From: Clostridia bacterium
GTDB taxonomy: Bacteria > Bacillota > Clostridia > Christensenellales > Aristaeellaceae
NCBI GenBank assembly: GCA_017430225.1
Contig: JAFRNK010000049.1
Location: 1-47,532, forward strand
Length of the DNA stretch: 47,532 bases
Direction of reading: 5' to 3'
Shown here: one piece after another, positions 15,603 through 23,624 of the stretch
Position numbering within the stretch: the first letter of the stretch is position 1
Layout of the letters: each line of letters opens with the position of its first letter
Notes under the pieces: generated by a model
What the model saw: the letters and a program-made list of their open reading frames with translations, nothing else
Database searches by the model: none
What the model was told of the DNA's origin: nothing
Program-made: the position numbers and the translations under genes

Positions 15603-16597
15603 TTCTTCTCCTTCACATTCAGGCCGCTGGCCCATCCTCGGTGTCCGCCGTAGATGCACTCATACCAGGTCCGCAGGAGGACCTTCTTCTTCGCGCCGGT
15701 CAGGTACGGTTCCGCGCCCTTCGGGATCACGATGATCTGCTTGCCCTTCGTGCCGGCAGACTTGCGCAGCCAGGTGTCGGACGTGCATCTGCCCTGCGGC
15801 AGTGGTGCAGCATAGGCAGAGGATGTGTAGCCGATGCAGTCCTGTCCATCATCGTCGTAGTGCACCCGGTACCAGGGGAAGCCGTCGCTGTCCTTGGCAG
15901 TTCCCTCGGCCTCGTAGATCTCGCCGTCCGAAACAACCATCAGCGTCTGATACTCCACACCGGGACCGGAACGGATGCGGCTCTTTGAGCAATGATTGAT
16001 TTTGACCGGGAAGGTTTCGTGGTGATCATCGGAGTCAATAGCACAGGCGGTGTGCCCTTCCTGCGTAGCGGCATTGTAGCGGAGGAGGATGTCACCGCGC
16101 ATAAGGCCCGTGCCAAGTTCCAAGAGAAGCGGATCAGTGAGCTCCACAAACATCCCGGTGTCCATGATCATCTTGCGTTCCGTCCTTGACCACATGGTAC
16201 GGAAGTCCGGGTTGTAGATCTTTGCCCCGAAGTAGAGCGCATCGCCCATCAGAGCGGTACAGTCACAGTTGCAGAGGGTCTTGACCTTCCGGGGGTCTGG
16301 GTCAGCCATCTGGAAAAGGGCATCAAATAGGGTCGTGCGGGGATATCTGCCGCCGTCAGACTTGAGAGAGTCCTGCCCATAGCCGATATAGGCCCCGTTT
16401 TCGACCGCTCCCAATACAAAGTCAGCAATACGCTCTGCCGTCTGTTCGTCTTTCGGGCGGAAAACATATTGCCACCCGCCGTAGAAGTTGACCACGTTAA
16501 GCTCACCGTCCAGTTTACCAGGCGTGCGCAGCTGGTTCGGAGGCGTGCCATACTTCGTGCCAAACTCAGAGGATGCAGCCTGTGCGAGTCTTAACAT
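15599..16597 (-). CDS. Endolysin: C40-type (NlpC/P60-like) peptidase with two SH3b domains
   Basis: A 332-residue peptidoglycan hydrolase. The N-terminal half holds a likely catalytic Cys113 in NCDCTALMG and His182 in GHTACAID, as in cysteine peptidases that cut wall peptides. Two SH3b-like cell-wall binding repeats follow: about residues 200-255 (RIRSGPGVEYQT to GYTSSAYA) and 265-328 (TWLRKSAGTKGK to GHRGWASGL). The start follows GGAGG and overlaps the end of the holin gene, forming a lysis pair. The pair lies within the head-tail gene block rather than at the end of the late operon. Confidence 0.85.
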   Translation of the reverse strand: MLRLAQAASSEFGTKYGTPPNQLRTPGKLDGELNVVNFYGGWQYVFRPKDEQTAERIADFVLGAVENGAYIGYGQDSLKSDGGRYPRTTLFDALFQMADPDPRKVKTLCNCDCTALMGDALYFGAKIYNPDFRTMWSRTERKMIMDTGMFVELTDPLLLELGTGLMRGDILLRYNAATQEGHTACAIDSDDHHETFPVKINHCSKSRIRSGPGVEYQTLMVVSDGEIYEAEGTAKDSDGFPWYRVHYDDDGQDCIGYTSSAYAAPLPQGRCTSDTWLRKSAGTKGKQIIVIPKGAEPYLTGAKKKVLLRTWYECIYGGHRGWASGLNVKEKK

Positions 16598-16601
16598 AAT
16601 T

Positions 16602-16838
16602 TCATTCCTCCGGTTCTTTGTCTGGCAGGATCTTGGTCACGATGGATTTGGTAGAAAAGTACGTGTTGCTCGACGCTTGTGCGATGTGGCTGATAATGCT
16701 GATGACAAGGGGAACGCACGCTTCCACTACGCTGATATGCCCCCACCCGAACGCCACATCAAGCACCCCATACAGGGATGCAAGGTCGGGGATAATCAGT
16801 TGGAGAAGACGCAGAAAGTCATGTCGTTTTTTGCTCAT
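16602..16838 (-). CDS. Holin (phage holin, small class)
   Basis: A 78-residue protein with two hydrophobic segments. The first, LLQLIIPDLASLYGVLDVAF, matches the pattern P-x-L-A-x-L-Y seen in small Firmicutes phage holins. The second is VVEACVPLVISIISHIAQAS. It ends in a charged tail. Good ribosome binding site (AAAGGAG). It directly precedes and overlaps the endolysin start region, which supports a holin-endolysin cassette that opens the membrane for the lysin. Confidence 0.8.
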   Translation of the reverse strand: MSKKRHDFLRLLQLIIPDLASLYGVLDVAFGWGHISVVEACVPLVISIISHIAQASSNTYFSTKSIVTKILPDKEPEE

Positions 16839-16853
16839 ATATGTACTCCTTTC

Positions 16854-16886
16854 AAAAAGGCGCAGGGCCTCAATGGGTCCTACGCC
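16854..16886 (-). terminator. Rho-independent terminator between head genes and lysis genes
   Basis: On the minus strand a stem of GGCGTAGG with CCTGCGCC (one G-U pair) plus inner CC/GG is followed by TTTTT. It lies between the 95-residue head protein and holin, inside the late operon, and would leave the capsid genes on a separate abundant transcript. Confidence 0.8.
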
Positions 16887-16923
16887 GTGTCGTAAGTAAT
16901 TGTTATCGTTTTCGCGGTAATAT

Positions 16924-17211
16924 TCAGTTCAGCCAGCGCGATGCGTCGTTATAGGCGTTCGATTCGCGCTCGATCAGGTTCGCCGTGGCAGCATCCTGGT
17001 CCATGCTCTGATAGATCACTTCGCGCACGTTCCGGGGGATCATGATCTTGACGCCGCGCTGGATGCGCCACAATTTGCCGTTGATGCCGACGACCAGGTC
17101 GTCTTTGTACTTGCCGTTGTCCTTGAAAGCCTTGAAAGGAACACGTTCGTTCCAGTATTCCTTTTCGCTCTTCATTACCACTTCATCCGTGGCGTCTTTC
17201 TTTTCAGCCAT
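16924..17211 (-). CDS. Small head-associated protein, unknown function (95 aa)
   Basis: Starts at MAEKKDATDEVV, after AAAGGAAGAAC. The middle region, YKDDLVVGINGKLWRIQRG followed by IPRNVREVIYQS, is a small beta fold with a helical tail ending QDAATANLIE. Proteins of this shape often follow the capsid gene in Firmicutes phages, but I cannot name the function. A head decoration or completion role is inferred from position only. Confidence 0.65.
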   Translation of the reverse strand: MAEKKDATDEVVMKSEKEYWNERVPFKAFKDNGKYKDDLVVGINGKLWRIQRGVKIMIPRNVREVIYQSMDQDAATANLIERESNAYNDASRWLN

Positions 17212-17284
17212 GTTCTTCCTTTCTCTGGCGCCCCTGCCGGGGTGCAATTAAGCACCACGCGGCAGAGGACTTTTGCTTTTTGAA

Positions 17285-18526
17285 TTAGTTTTCAGGCGCG
17301 TCGCTGAAGCTGGAGACAGATTCCAGACGGATCATATACTGCTCCACCAGACGCTCCGCAACCTTGATGGCCTTCCAGCCGGCAGTCGCACGCTGGTTCA
17401 GCGGGTCGGCCGTACCGGACGAACCGAGCTGCTTCACGATGTGCTGCAGGCCGCCGCCGGTGACTTCGGTCACGCCGTAGGCGTCAGCGCCCAGGATCAG
17501 AGTGCCGTACACGTCGCGGCCGTTGGCACCGGCACCGACAGGGTACAGGACTTTGTTCTGGGTGATGGAAGCCGCAGCAGACAGGGTCAGGGAAGCGCTG
17601 CCAGCGTTGCCGGCGGTCGCGGAAGCGATGGTGTACTCCACGCCGTCCACGGTAAACTTACGGTTGGCCAGGGCGGTCGCGTCGTCCGCGGTGATCTTTT
17701 CCTTCACGGCCAGGGTCGTGCTGGAAGAGGACGTGGTCTTGACGGACAGGGTCCGGCTGCCGGCGGTCAGGTCGGGCGCGTGATAGACTTTCGCTTCGGT
17801 GGTCTCCACGAAACGCACGCCCTCGATCTTTCCGATCTCGCCTTCGTAGATGCCGTCAGGGTCGCTGTACGTTTTCACGTTGATCCACTTGGAATCACTC
17901 ATGATGTCGTACGCGACGTCCGGGTGGACGATGGCCACGTAGGTGCCATTGATCTTCGGCGCGTTCTGGACCTTCAGGGCGCGGACGGCCTTGCGGATGT
18001 CATCAAAGGTGACGCAGTCGTTCGTGGTCGCGTCGGTGTAGCCCAGGGACGCACGAGCGCTCTTGCCGCCGGCATAGTAGACGTTGGTGCCGCCCTGAAG
18101 GACCTCGCGGGTCACGGTGTCCAGGGTACGGCCGGCCTGGTCAGCGAGCTGACGGGTCGCCTGCAGCAGGTTGTTGTCGATGGCGGTCAGCAGCAGGACG
18201 TCGGACAGTTCGATGTAGCCACCGTACTGGGCGACCGTCGCCGTGATGACGCTCATGGACAGTTTCTGGCCGTCAGGGGTCACGCCTTCGGTCAGGGGGG
18301 TCAGGGCCTTCGCCAGGGGCGAATACTTCCGGAACTCGATGGTCTTACCGCCGGCCTTCGGGATCGGGTGCTTCTGGCCAAACTGATCGTGGACCAGATA
18401 AGGGCCGGCCAGGTCGATCAGGTAGTCAGAGTAATAGGTTTTCATTTCGTCGGACAGGCCGCCATCCGTGGTCACGTTGGTATTGGCACTGAACAGACGA
18501 AGATTCAGTTTGAAAAGAGCATTCAT
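17285..18526 (-). CDS. Major capsid protein, N4-gp56 family
   Basis: A 413-residue protein. After a short N-terminal peptide it has LVHDQFGQKHPIPKAGGKT, EFRKYSPLAKALTPLTEG and ATVAQYGGYIELSD, the hallmark order of N4-gp56-type HK97-fold coat proteins. It continues to a C-terminal domain with Ig-like strands. The start (MNALFKLNLRLF) follows GGAGGG; the longer upstream ORF lacks a better site. The first residues, KLNLRLFSA, resemble the N-terminal motif of ribosomal protein L27 that Prp protease cuts, and a Prp-like gene lies two genes upstream. Cleavage after Phe12 is therefore proposed. Confidence 0.92.
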   Translation of the reverse strand: MNALFKLNLRLFSANTNVTTDGGLSDEMKTYYSDYLIDLAGPYLVHDQFGQKHPIPKAGGKTIEFRKYSPLAKALTPLTEGVTPDGQKLSMSVITATVAQYGGYIELSDVLLLTAIDNNLLQATRQLADQAGRTLDTVTREVLQGGTNVYYAGGKSARASLGYTDATTNDCVTFDDIRKAVRALKVQNAPKINGTYVAIVHPDVAYDIMSDSKWINVKTYSDPDGIYEGEIGKIEGVRFVETTEAKVYHAPDLTAGSRTLSVKTTSSSSTTLAVKEKITADDATALANRKFTVDGVEYTIASATAGNAGSASLTLSAAASITQNKVLYPVGAGANGRDVYGTLILGADAYGVTEVTGGGLQHIVKQLGSSGTADPLNQRATAGWKAIKVAERLVEQYMIRLESVSSFSDAPEN

Positions 18527-18551
18527 GTTTTCCCTCCACTTGCGGCGGGGA

Positions 18552-19478
18552 TCAGAATGAAATGGTCTCTCCCCGCGCAACTCTTCTTGCGATCTCGTCG
18601 CGGTCCGCACGCGTTAAGGCGCGGACGTCTTTTTTAACGATGAATGGACTCTGGGAGGCTGTTCCGTTTTCCGTGGGTCTTGCGCCCTTTGCGCGGATGT
18701 TGTTGACCACCGCGCCTTCCGTGGCCGCTGCCGTCTGCTGCACGGCGTCCCCGACCAGCGTGTCAAAGTGGATCACCTTGTACGCGTGTTCCACAGGGGT
18801 GCCCGCACGAATCAGCCGCACGAAATCAGGGTTGTTCAGTTCAGAAGTCAGATCAAACGCCGGGAATTTGGCTTTGACCTGCTGGCCTTCCTGGAACCAT
18901 TTCTGCACCTGGGCGTCGGCCTGCGATCTTGCCTTGCGTTCTCTTTCGGCCCGCAACAGCTCCGCATTCTGCCGGCGCATCTGCTGCAGTTCCTTGAACT
19001 GCTCGACGCTCATGCCGGCTTCTTCCGCGGCGACGTCCCAATAGGCGTTGTCGCTGTCGATTGCCTTTGCCAGTTTTGAGATGTCGCCGTCCATCACGTT
19101 GTAACGTGCGGACAGCTTGTCCAGGATGTCCTGCGTGTCCGTTGCCCTCTGCTGGAGGGCCTTGTAATCTGGGAAACGCCGGTTGAACGCTTTCTGAAAC
19201 TCCTCGGTGTAAACGTCCTTGTACTCTCCGTTTATCATCTCACGGAAAGCCTTGCGCCTATCTTCCAGAGTGTCGGACGTGACCTGCACGCCCTGCTTTT
19301 CCTCCGCGGCGGCCGGAGCTGTCTCTTCAGCAAGTGCCTGCTTGCCGTAGACGACGTTCGAAAGATCGCCCGATTTTTTCCCGGTGGGTGCGGCCGGAGA
19401 ATTGTTTTCGCCCGTTGTCGCGCCGCCTTCGCCCTCGCCGAACAGGTTGAGGACCAGGCGGAATCGCTCTTTGTTCAT
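18552..19478 (-). CDS. Scaffold (capsid assembly) protein
   Basis: A 308-residue, highly charged protein directly upstream of the capsid gene. It has a low-complexity Gly/Ala/Pro-rich start, a long helical middle (about residues 70-200, with FKELQQMRRQNAELLRAERE) and a basic C-terminus (IARRVARGETISF), the usual layout of phage scaffolds that bind coat protein through the C-terminus. The start at MNKERF follows AAGGAGG. The N-terminal FRLVLNLFGEG resembles a Prp cleavage motif, as in the coat protein. Confidence 0.8.
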   Translation of the reverse strand: MNKERFRLVLNLFGEGEGGATTGENNSPAAPTGKKSGDLSNVVYGKQALAEETAPAAAEEKQGVQVTSDTLEDRRKAFREMINGEYKDVYTEEFQKAFNRRFPDYKALQQRATDTQDILDKLSARYNVMDGDISKLAKAIDSDNAYWDVAAEEAGMSVEQFKELQQMRRQNAELLRAERERKARSQADAQVQKWFQEGQQVKAKFPAFDLTSELNNPDFVRLIRAGTPVEHAYKVIHFDTLVGDAVQQTAAATEGAVVNNIRAKGARPTENGTASQSPFIVKKDVRALTRADRDEIARRVARGETISF

Positions 19479-19528
19479 GGATTCCTCCTTCGCGGACTTG
19501 ACGGCTCCGTGTGCCGGTTTCTTTAGGT

Positions 19529-19558
19529 GGCGGTGACGGTTGGCAGGCCGCCACCGCC
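19529..19558 (-). promoter_or_regulatory. Stable hairpin in the leader of the scaffold gene
   Basis: An 11-bp stem (GGCGGTGGCGG with CCGTCACCGCC, one G-U pair) and an 8-base loop lie 50 bases before scaffold. No T-run follows, so it is not a terminator. It would sit near the 5' end of a transcript from the element at 19,581-19,616 and may protect the capsid mRNA. That role is inference. Confidence 0.6.
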
Positions 19559-19576
19559 TGGAAGAAACATTGTCAA

Positions 19577-19906
19577 TTATATGGTAGCACAACCCTTATC
19601 CGAATCCGCCCTACATTTGGCACGGTAATCGACAAGGGATACGTGTCCCGGTTCTGCCTCGGCTAACTGCTCAAACGCCAGCGTGACCATCCGCAGGACC
19701 GCATCTGCTCCTGGGATGTTCGGCACGCTGACGCAGGCATATCCGGGATCCAGCACGGCCTCGGTCTGGCCGCCGGCGTCGATGACCCAGTTCGCTGTGG
19801 CCGTGATCATCATGGAGATGGCGGCGCATACCCTGTCATCGTCCGCGTGATCGATGCAGCGGATCTTCGTCGCGCCGTTGTCCTCCGTGATCAGGATGGC
19901 CGTCAT
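19577..19906 (-). CDS. Prp-like (YsxB family) cysteine protease, probable capsid maturation protease
   Basis: A 109-residue protein whose ATG overlaps the portal stop (ATGA). It carries DHADDDRVCAAISMM (His20, Cys27), the paired H-A and V-C-A motif of the ribosomal-processing cysteine proteases, and a C-terminal helix (LRMVTLAFEQLAEAEPGHV) like the family's end. Host Prp removes the N-terminus of ribosomal protein L27 in Firmicutes, and host Prp is known to cut staphylococcal phage capsid and scaffold proteins. A phage-encoded homologue between portal and scaffold fits a prohead protease. The loop between His and Cys is shorter than in the cellular enzymes. Confidence 0.7.
   Translation of the reverse strand: MTAILITEDNGATKIRCIDHADDDRVCAAISMMITATANWVIDAGGQTEAVLDPGYACVSVPNIPGADAVLRMVTLAFEQLAEAEPGHVSLVDYRAKCRADSDKGCATI
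19581..19616 (-). promoter_or_regulatory. Copy 2 of a 36-bp bipartite element (candidate late promoter for capsid genes)
   Basis: On the minus strand: ATGTAGGGCGGATT, 11 unrelated bases, then TGTGCTACCAT. The same two blocks with the same 11-base gap occur at 28,508-28,543. TGCTACCAT resembles an extended -10 (TGnTATAAT), and the conserved upstream block covers the -35 region, as in an activator-dependent promoter. Here the element overlaps the last codons of the Prp-like gene. Confidence 0.5.
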
Positions 19907-21843
19907 ACCGGCCTTGCCGCATCAGACGGCGCTTCCATACTCGGCCTGGACCTCTTGGCCAGACGGTCGCTGTAGCTCGTCCGCGGGACCTGACTGTCCA
20001 TGATGCCGGACGCTACGGTCTTGCCGCCCGCCGATTTCTGCTGCGGTGCCGGAGACGGCGCGCTCTGCTGCGGCTGCCCCTGCTGCATCGGAACCGGCTG
20101 GCCCTGGAGCATCGCCGTGAGCTGCATGATCTGCTGCTGCTGTTGCTGGCATATATTGAGCAGCGTCTGACCCTGCATAACATACTCCCGGACCTTCTCG
20201 ATACCCTCAAAGTCCATCATCTCCAGCGCCGGCAGCGTCTCCTGCGCCCGTTCCGGATTAAAGAACCCCAGGCCGTACAGTTCCTTCGCGCGCTCATTCG
20301 CTTCCAGCACGCTGAAAGGATTGTTGCGCTGTGCGCTGATCTTCAGGTCGAACGCCGGCCGCCGCATCTTTACCTGGCCCAGGATGTCGACCGTCGTCTG
20401 GTTCCGCATTCCCTGGTTGGACAGCGTCGCATAGTCATATCCGCCCATTCCGTTGGGGGCCGTGATACGGAAATGCCGTGCCTCGTCGTAGAACTGCCGG
20501 ATCAGTTCGACGCACAGCGTGGCGATCTTCGTCTGCGCTCTGTACGACGCCGCGATCATGTCCCGGCTGGACTTGTTGCCTGCCTCCTGCAGCGCAGCGA
20601 TGGCCGACGCCGCCGTGACGGACCCGGTCGCACCGCCACTGTTGACGTCACGGTTGGAAGCGGTGTCCTTCATCTCCTCTATCTTCTGATTGATGACGTC
20701 CAGATACACTCCGGATACAGGACTGACGTTGATCTCCTGCAGCCTTGCGTCGGACAGTTCGCCCTGGACGTGGACTATGGGGTTGTTCCAGTCCATAAAC
20801 TCGTCCAGGTTGATGTTGGTGGACTCGCTCACGAAATACCGTTTCTTCGTCCCCATCATGGACGCTTCCAGGATGTTGGCGGAGAGCTTGTCGATATACA
20901 TTTGCGGGTCACGACAGATGGATACGTACCCAAAGCCGGTCGGCGTCCCCTTCTCCGGGAAGAGCGAGTCAAACACGACAGGGTACATGCCGTGGTCGTA
21001 GAAGCCGCGGCCGGCGTACTGCGGATCGTTCTCGCTCGCGTACAGCAGCGTGTCCCCGCAGAACTTCGCGTAGTGCAGGAGGGTCCTGCTCCCGTTGCTG
21101 ACCTTGTAGTACCAATCGACCACCACTTCCTTGTCGCTGGTATCCACGGTGTCATTGTAGACGTACTGCGTGATGTCGACAGGCGACCCATTGATCTTCC
21201 CCATAAACTGCGGATACTGCTTGTTCAGCAGGTCATGGTCCACCAGCTCCACCACGAACAGGTTGCGCGATTTCTGGATGTCCGTCACGCCGGGTTCCCA
21301 GAAAATCTTCAGCAGGTCGATGGACTTTACGCTGATGTCGCCCAGGCCGTTTTCCTTGCTGGTATCCCAGAATACGCCATAAACAGCCGTTCCGTGCTTC
21401 AGCTTCTCCCACCAGTTGTCAGAATACGTCTGGTCAAACTCGTTCTGCTGGAGAATGACCGGCAGCACCGCCGACAGGGTCTTCGCGGTTTCCTCGTCGC
21501 TTTTCTCACGCGGCAGGACCGTCGGCTGGGGGTAGTTGTCCATAGCGTCAGCGTGCTTGTTGACGATAGCGTTAAACAGCCAGCCGGACGTCGGTTCCGG
21601 GCCGATCCGCGTCACGTCGTCTTCCTGTTTGCCGCGCTGCTTGCCGCGGATATACCGCCAGTAGCGCAGTTCCCACCATTCTTCCTCTTCCACGACGCGG
21701 TTGTCCAGGTTGGCCTTCCCCTGCTTGTACTGCTGCAGGATCTCTGCCGCCTCGTGGATCTGCTTCAGGCCGATGGGATTGCCAAGATCAGACTGCGGTT
21801 CATTTGTGGTCGGCTGGTCGAATGTCATGGTATTTACGGTCAT
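19903..21843 (-). CDS. Portal protein (P22-like)
   Basis: A 646-residue portal. The N-terminal half has WWELRYWRYIRGKQ, then the portal stem and wing region with DPQMYIDKLSANILEASM. The helical crown region contains a long NSGGATGSVTAASAIAALQEAG segment typical of podovirus-type portals. The C-terminus is disordered and Gln/Pro-rich (from about residue 560). A good site (AAAGGAG) precedes the first ATG. It forms the dodecameric DNA channel at the capsid vertex and is the docking place for terminase. It stands next to the protease, scaffold and capsid genes, though three tail fibre-like genes separate it from terL. Confidence 0.85.
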   Translation of the reverse strand: MTVNTMTFDQPTTNEPQSDLGNPIGLKQIHEAAEILQQYKQGKANLDNRVVEEEEWWELRYWRYIRGKQRGKQEDDVTRIGPEPTSGWLFNAIVNKHADAMDNYPQPTVLPREKSDEETAKTLSAVLPVILQQNEFDQTYSDNWWEKLKHGTAVYGVFWDTSKENGLGDISVKSIDLLKIFWEPGVTDIQKSRNLFVVELVDHDLLNKQYPQFMGKINGSPVDITQYVYNDTVDTSDKEVVVDWYYKVSNGSRTLLHYAKFCGDTLLYASENDPQYAGRGFYDHGMYPVVFDSLFPEKGTPTGFGYVSICRDPQMYIDKLSANILEASMMGTKKRYFVSESTNINLDEFMDWNNPIVHVQGELSDARLQEINVSPVSGVYLDVINQKIEEMKDTASNRDVNSGGATGSVTAASAIAALQEAGNKSSRDMIAASYRAQTKIATLCVELIRQFYDEARHFRITAPNGMGGYDYATLSNQGMRNQTTVDILGQVKMRRPAFDLKISAQRNNPFSVLEANERAKELYGLGFFNPERAQETLPALEMMDFEGIEKVREYVMQGQTLLNICQQQQQQIMQLTAMLQGQPVPMQQGQPQQSAPSPAPQQKSAGGKTVASGIMDSQVPRTSYSDRLAKRSRPSMEAPSDAARPV

Positions 21844-21858
21844 TTTCCATCATCTCCT

Positions 21859-22704
21859 TTACGTCAGCGCAATAGTCTTCGTCGTGACGGTGTTTACGTA
21901 CTCGTAGGTGCTGTCATAGTCAAAGTACGTGTCAATTATCAGCAGCGTTGCCGAAGATCCGGAAATGGGAAGGATCACTCGCGCCACTACATGCTCGTTC
22001 CCGAATCCGTCCGAATAATACGAAAGATCAAGCGCCTGCACATAATACGAATCGCTTGAAATGTCCACGGAAACATACCCGACCGCCGATTTGCACTCGC
22101 TGATCGCCTGGGCAAAGTCGTAAAACTCGATGTCAAGGGATACGTTGACAACTCCCCACCCGTTATTATATTCAAGTCCCCATACGCACGCAGGGATATA
22201 CCGCTTTACCCATTCCCCAGCATACACCGTCAGGAACTTGCCGTTGTCGCTCGTGGTGACAGAAGGCAGGCCGCCAGCAGACGGCGTCTGTGCGGACCAC
22301 GTGCCGGAGCTGACTGTCAGCACCTTCCCATTGTCACTTCCGCTTACCGCAGGCAGTTCCTTCGCCCACGTCAGCTTTCCGCTGCTCACGCCCAGGAACT
22401 TGCCGTTCTGAGTGCTGGAATACGCGGGGATCTCCGCGGGCGACTCCAATGCCGGCACGAAATTGAAATCTCCGCCCAGCGCCTTGATCTGTTCCTCCGT
22501 GAACGTCACGCCCTTGTTGGCATCACTGGTCAGGTCGATTGTGCCGGCCACGGCCACGTAGATTCTGTTCGTTGCAGGCCGCACGTTAAGCGTGGTCGGT
22601 ACGATGCCGGTCACGCCGCCAACCGATACCACGCTGCCTTCTGCCAGGGGGAAGGAAAGTCCCTCTGCGTTGATACTCTTTAATACTGCATTTTGAATAA
22701 ACAT
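21859..22704 (-). CDS. Tail fibre-like protein with internal repeats (281 aa)
   Basis: Three imperfect repeats of the type LPAVSGSDNGKVLTV, LPSVTTSDNGKFLTV and IPAYSSTQNGKFLGV lie at about residues 90-165. Repeats of this type are usual in shafts of phage tail fibres and appendage proteins. The C-terminal part is beta-rich and Tyr-rich (YVQALDLSYYSDGFG), plausibly a receptor-binding domain. GGGAGGGACGAT precedes the start. Function inferred from composition and neighbours. Confidence 0.6.
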   Translation of the reverse strand: MFIQNAVLKSINAEGLSFPLAEGSVVSVGGVTGIVPTTLNVRPATNRIYVAVAGTIDLTSDANKGVTFTEEQIKALGGDFNFVPALESPAEIPAYSSTQNGKFLGVSSGKLTWAKELPAVSGSDNGKVLTVSSGTWSAQTPSAGGLPSVTTSDNGKFLTVYAGEWVKRYIPACVWGLEYNNGWGVVNVSLDIEFYDFAQAISECKSAVGYVSVDISSDSYYVQALDLSYYSDGFGNEHVVARVILPISGSSATLLIIDTYFDYDSTYEYVNTVTTKTIALT

Positions 22705-22719
22705 ATCGTCCCTCCCTAT

Positions 22720-22767
22720 TTATTCTCTCCTCAAGGTGCGGAGAATGTCGTGTAATTTGTTGCTCAT
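22720..22767 (-). CDS. Possible 15-residue peptide between tail fibre genes
   Basis: A very short ORF (MSNKLHDILRTLRRE) with a strong ribosome binding site (AAAGGAGAACACT) in a gap between two fibre-like genes. It may be a leader or coupling peptide that keeps ribosomes on the mRNA, or a minor peptide. There is no homology evidence. Confidence 0.35.
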   Translation of the reverse strand: MSNKLHDILRTLRRE

Positions 22768-22778
22768 AGTGTTCTCCT

Positions 22779-23624
22779 TTATCCTGTCACTTCGTACACG
22801 AGCCATTCATTCATCTTCAAACTCCATTGTGCGCGTAGTGTCACTCCTGTCGGGGGGAATGGTGCAGGTGGCCCGTCATTATAGACGACGATTAGCGATC
22901 CAAGTGGGAGATATTCGTTTGATATAAATACTCCAGATTGAACGGTCATATTTTGGTCTGTGTAATATAGGACATTGGATGCCTCCACATCTGTCACGAG
23001 TGCCGTCTGCACACCACCTCCGCCGCTACCTTCGTATGTGCCGACTATCGAAAAGATGGAAACGTCTTTTTTTATGTTCTCGGCGAGAAGGTTGGCATCG
23101 CCCGCTATGGTCTGCGCTCCCGTCAGGTACTGGCCCGCCGCGATAGTCTGATTCGTGGTGGTGGGCGTGTAGGTCTGTGCGGCCTTCGTCGTGAGCTGTT
23201 CCGTACTCGACCCAGAGACGGTCACGGTGCCATACGTGCCGGACGAAACATACCCTGCGGAGACCGTCGGCGTCACCTTCTGCGATTTTCTCACGCTCGC
23301 CGTGATCTCGCCAAAGAGATTGACGGAGATGGACGGATTCGCCGTGATGGTCGTGGCCGGCGTGGTAGCACTGCCGGCCGGCATGGCATTGATCTGCACG
23401 CTGGAAAGGCCGTCGTAGCCGTTGTCCGCCGTGATCGTCTGCGAGGACAAGGTCGGACTGATATTGCTCTTTGCCTGCAGGGACGGTGCCGGGGCCGCCG
23501 GTTTGGTGTACTGGATTTCTATGTCGCTGTCACAATATTTCCCGCCTGTCTCCAGCGTCTTGATGCCGGTGTTCGACAGGGACGTGATTTCACTATTTCT
23601 GTAAAGGATTGATACGTCGCTCAT
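22779..23624 (-). CDS. Tail fibre-like protein (281 aa)
   Basis: Ser/Thr-rich beta protein with [20 protein letters not shown] and [19 protein letters not shown], segments that recur in tail fibre and appendage proteins of Firmicutes phages. The ATG overlaps the stop of the collagen-like gene and follows GGGGAGG. The C-terminal 80 residues after a GSGGGG linker look like a separate small domain, perhaps for receptor or carbohydrate binding (inference). Confidence 0.65.
   Translation of the reverse strand: MSDVSILYRNSEITSLSNTGIKTLETGGKYCDSDIEIQYTKPAAPAPSLQAKSNISPTLSSQTITADNGYDGLSSVQINAMPAGSATTPATTITANPSISVNLFGEITASVRKSQKVTPTVSAGYVSSGTYGTVTVSGSSTEQLTTKAAQTYTPTTTNQTIAAGQYLTGAQTIAGDANLLAENIKKDVSIFSIVGTYEGSGGGGVQTALVTDVEASNVLYYTDQNMTVQSGVFISNEYLPLGSLIVVYNDGPPAPFPPTGVTLRAQWSLKMNEWLVYEVTG

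Noticed and set aside
17273-18637. + strand ORF (454 codons) opposite the capsid gene
   Set aside because: Antisense shadow of the well-supported N4-gp56-type capsid gene; Val/Gly/Arg-rich.
20143-22059. Long + strand ORF (638 codons) opposite the portal gene
   Set aside because: Shadow of the portal in GC-rich DNA: no RBS, Arg/Val/Leu-rich composition, no domain; the minus-strand gene has clear portal motifs.
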